Part shown: positions 62,651-64,000 of the stretch, piece by piece | Layout: each line of letters begins with the position of its first letter | Position numbering within the stretch: position 1 is the stretch's first letter | From: Vigna angularis | Taxonomy: Eukaryota > Streptophyta > Magnoliopsida > Fabales > Fabaceae | DNA: 64,000 nt | Direction of reading: 5' to 3' | Assembly (NCBI RefSeq): GCF_016808095.1 | Contig: NC_068977.1 | Coordinates: 31,538,864-31,602,863 of the forward strand | The notes under the pieces: generated by a model | Told to the model about the DNA's origin: nothing | What the model saw: the letters and a program-made list of their open reading frames with translations, nothing else | Database searches by the model: none | Translations under genes and position numbers: made by a program

Positions 62651-64000
62651 TCTCGTAAATTAGTCTTATTGAAATAGCGTACGTCCAACTTCAGATTTGC
62701 CACGTTCGGTCATTGACTGGCAGTGGGTTCCGTATGATAATTTTTATAAAAATGTTTCCTGGAAGTCTTGAAATGTTCACGCTGATGTATCCGGCCCAGG
62801 GCCTCTATACTTAAATTATTTCTTGGAGTATTGGTTTGAAATTCACGAGCGTCAGTTCATTAAACTGATTCACCTTGTAAATGACGTTCGTCACTTAGAA
62901 CCTGATAGTATTCAAATTTGATAGTAAATTGGTCGTTCGTACTCTGATCCGAACGAGCGTTTTTTTGGTCTCGCTCACAGCGTTCGTCCTCGGTCTTATT
63001 GGGGGACATAACGTTCGGTTTTCGATGGTTCCCCTATTAATGATGAAAATGATTATGTAATGATGAATAGTGAATGATGAACAGTATCTGAGATGAAATG
63101 AAAGTTATGAATGTTGAACGAGCGTTCCAGGCAGGAACGACTCATGGATGAATGTTGAAAGTTGTAAAGTATGACTGTGGATAGTTAATGCTGGCTGTTC
63201 GATCCTGATGTTCCGTGAGTGCTCGTCCTCAAGTAGAGGACGCACGTCATGCGTGGGAACGGCAGGAGGTCGACGTCCCTAGGGGTACTTCGGACGGAAC
63301 GGACTAACCTCGGGTGGCAGCTGATGAGGATGCCAGTTACCACACCACCCGGGTGCGTGAACGCCTGTAACTACGCAGAATTCATACAGTCCGAACGGTC
63401 AGTCTAGTGTTGAGTTTTTATTTAGTACGTACGTTAAAGTGTGTTGATGTGATGAATGCGTGCGTTGATATGTATGTGTGCAATGAACTGTTTACTTGAA
63501 TTTGTATGTTGATGCATGAGTTAAATTACATAAGCTTACCCTGCGTTTTTCCTTGTTTTGTACGTTCGTCCTGTCATTGCAATGATCATCCGTGTGGATG
63601 CGAGGAGAGGGAGACAAGCGTCTGGAGGATGCGCTAAACGAAGAGGACCTGGTGGAAGTCGAAGTGAAGACCGAGCAGTGAGACGCTCGACTAGTAGTGT
63701 AGGTTTATGACTGAAAGGTCGTTCGACCACCCTATCCCTTTATTTTAGCTATATTCGACCGTTCTGTATTTTCCGTGTAAACCGTTCGGTCAGGTTTCAA
63801 GTTACGTTCGGCTTTGAATTTTTGTAACTCTTGTAAGGACGTGCGGCTTTGCGCGTTCGCTCCCTTTTTGTAAGACTGTACTTAAGGACGTTCGTCCTTG
63901 AGCGTTCGTTCGTTTTTCTTTTTAGTTAAAAACTGTTTTGGATTATTGTTAAAAGTGATTTTCTAATTATATAGTTTATGACTGTATTTTTGGGATGTCA

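Larger units (their letters stand above)
60895..64000. mobile_element. LTR copy C of the CGTTCGG-rich family, longest copy, reaching the window edge
   Basis: It starts TGTCAGGCC at 60895 and shows the family blocks in the order of copy A: CT-rich leader (about 61330-61440), GAGGTAAGGGAAGCTTA near 61739, dense CGTTCGG motifs, the hairpin at 63309-63353, GATGATCATC near 63582 and GGGATGTCA at the last base. At 3.1 kb it is about 600 bp longer than A or B, partly through tandem units at 62477-62650 and an AT microsatellite. Whether this is a solo LTR or the first LTR of a full element cannot be told because the window ends here. Confidence 0.75.

Overview
The window is plant nuclear DNA, most likely from a phaseoloid legume (Vigna/Phaseolus type). 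Genes are intron-rich with GT-AG splice sites, the intergenic DNA is AT-rich and full of transposon remains, a seed aquaporin closely resembles bean alpha-TIP, and the elongator tRNA-Met has an intron. All exon coordinates below were joined by hand from splice sites and reading-frame continuity; no transcript evidence was available.

Layout. 235-5091 (-): a 15-exon GH27 alpha-galactosidase. 5.1-13.7 kb: AT-rich intergenic DNA with a 31-bp minisatellite and a 2.5-kb LTR (copy A). 13754-18555 (+): a calcineurin-like metallophosphoesterase, convergent with 19067-20392 (-), a seed-type tonoplast aquaporin (TIP3). 20.6-22.1 kb: a possible two-exon Cys-rich peptide gene, uncertain, with an hAT-like MITE in its intron. 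22741-24854 (-): an LRR receptor-like kinase with a degenerate catalytic loop. 25-34.1 kb: a transposon block holding a MULE-type MITE, LTR copies D and B, and inverted 27-bp minisatellites. 34407-39306 (+): an At3g52170-like putative DNA-binding protein. 39.3-45.2 kb: gene-poor DNA with a perfect-stem hairpin. 45250-48921 (+): a 9-exon cytochrome P450 of the brassinosteroid type (CYP724-like). 49.4-55.2 kb: a LINE relic, an hAT MITE, and LTR copy E split by a Mutator-like element with 9-bp target duplications and a GC-rich cargo (Pack-MULE candidate). 56191-59186 (+): a NIP30/FAM192A-type nuclear protein with an apparent U12 AT-AC intron. 60493-60577: tRNA-Met(CAT). 60895 to the window end: LTR copy C.

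The seven protein genes do not form a pathway; this is ordinary eukaryotic gene order. Two possible themes are seed biology (alpha-galactosidase on raffinose oligosaccharides, TIP3 in protein-storage vacuoles) and hormone metabolism (the P450). The least ordinary material is non-coding: an LTR family rich in CGTTCGG motifs with five copies here, a hairpin inside it whose two arms change together between diverged copies, the Pack-MULE candidate, and the AT-AC intron.
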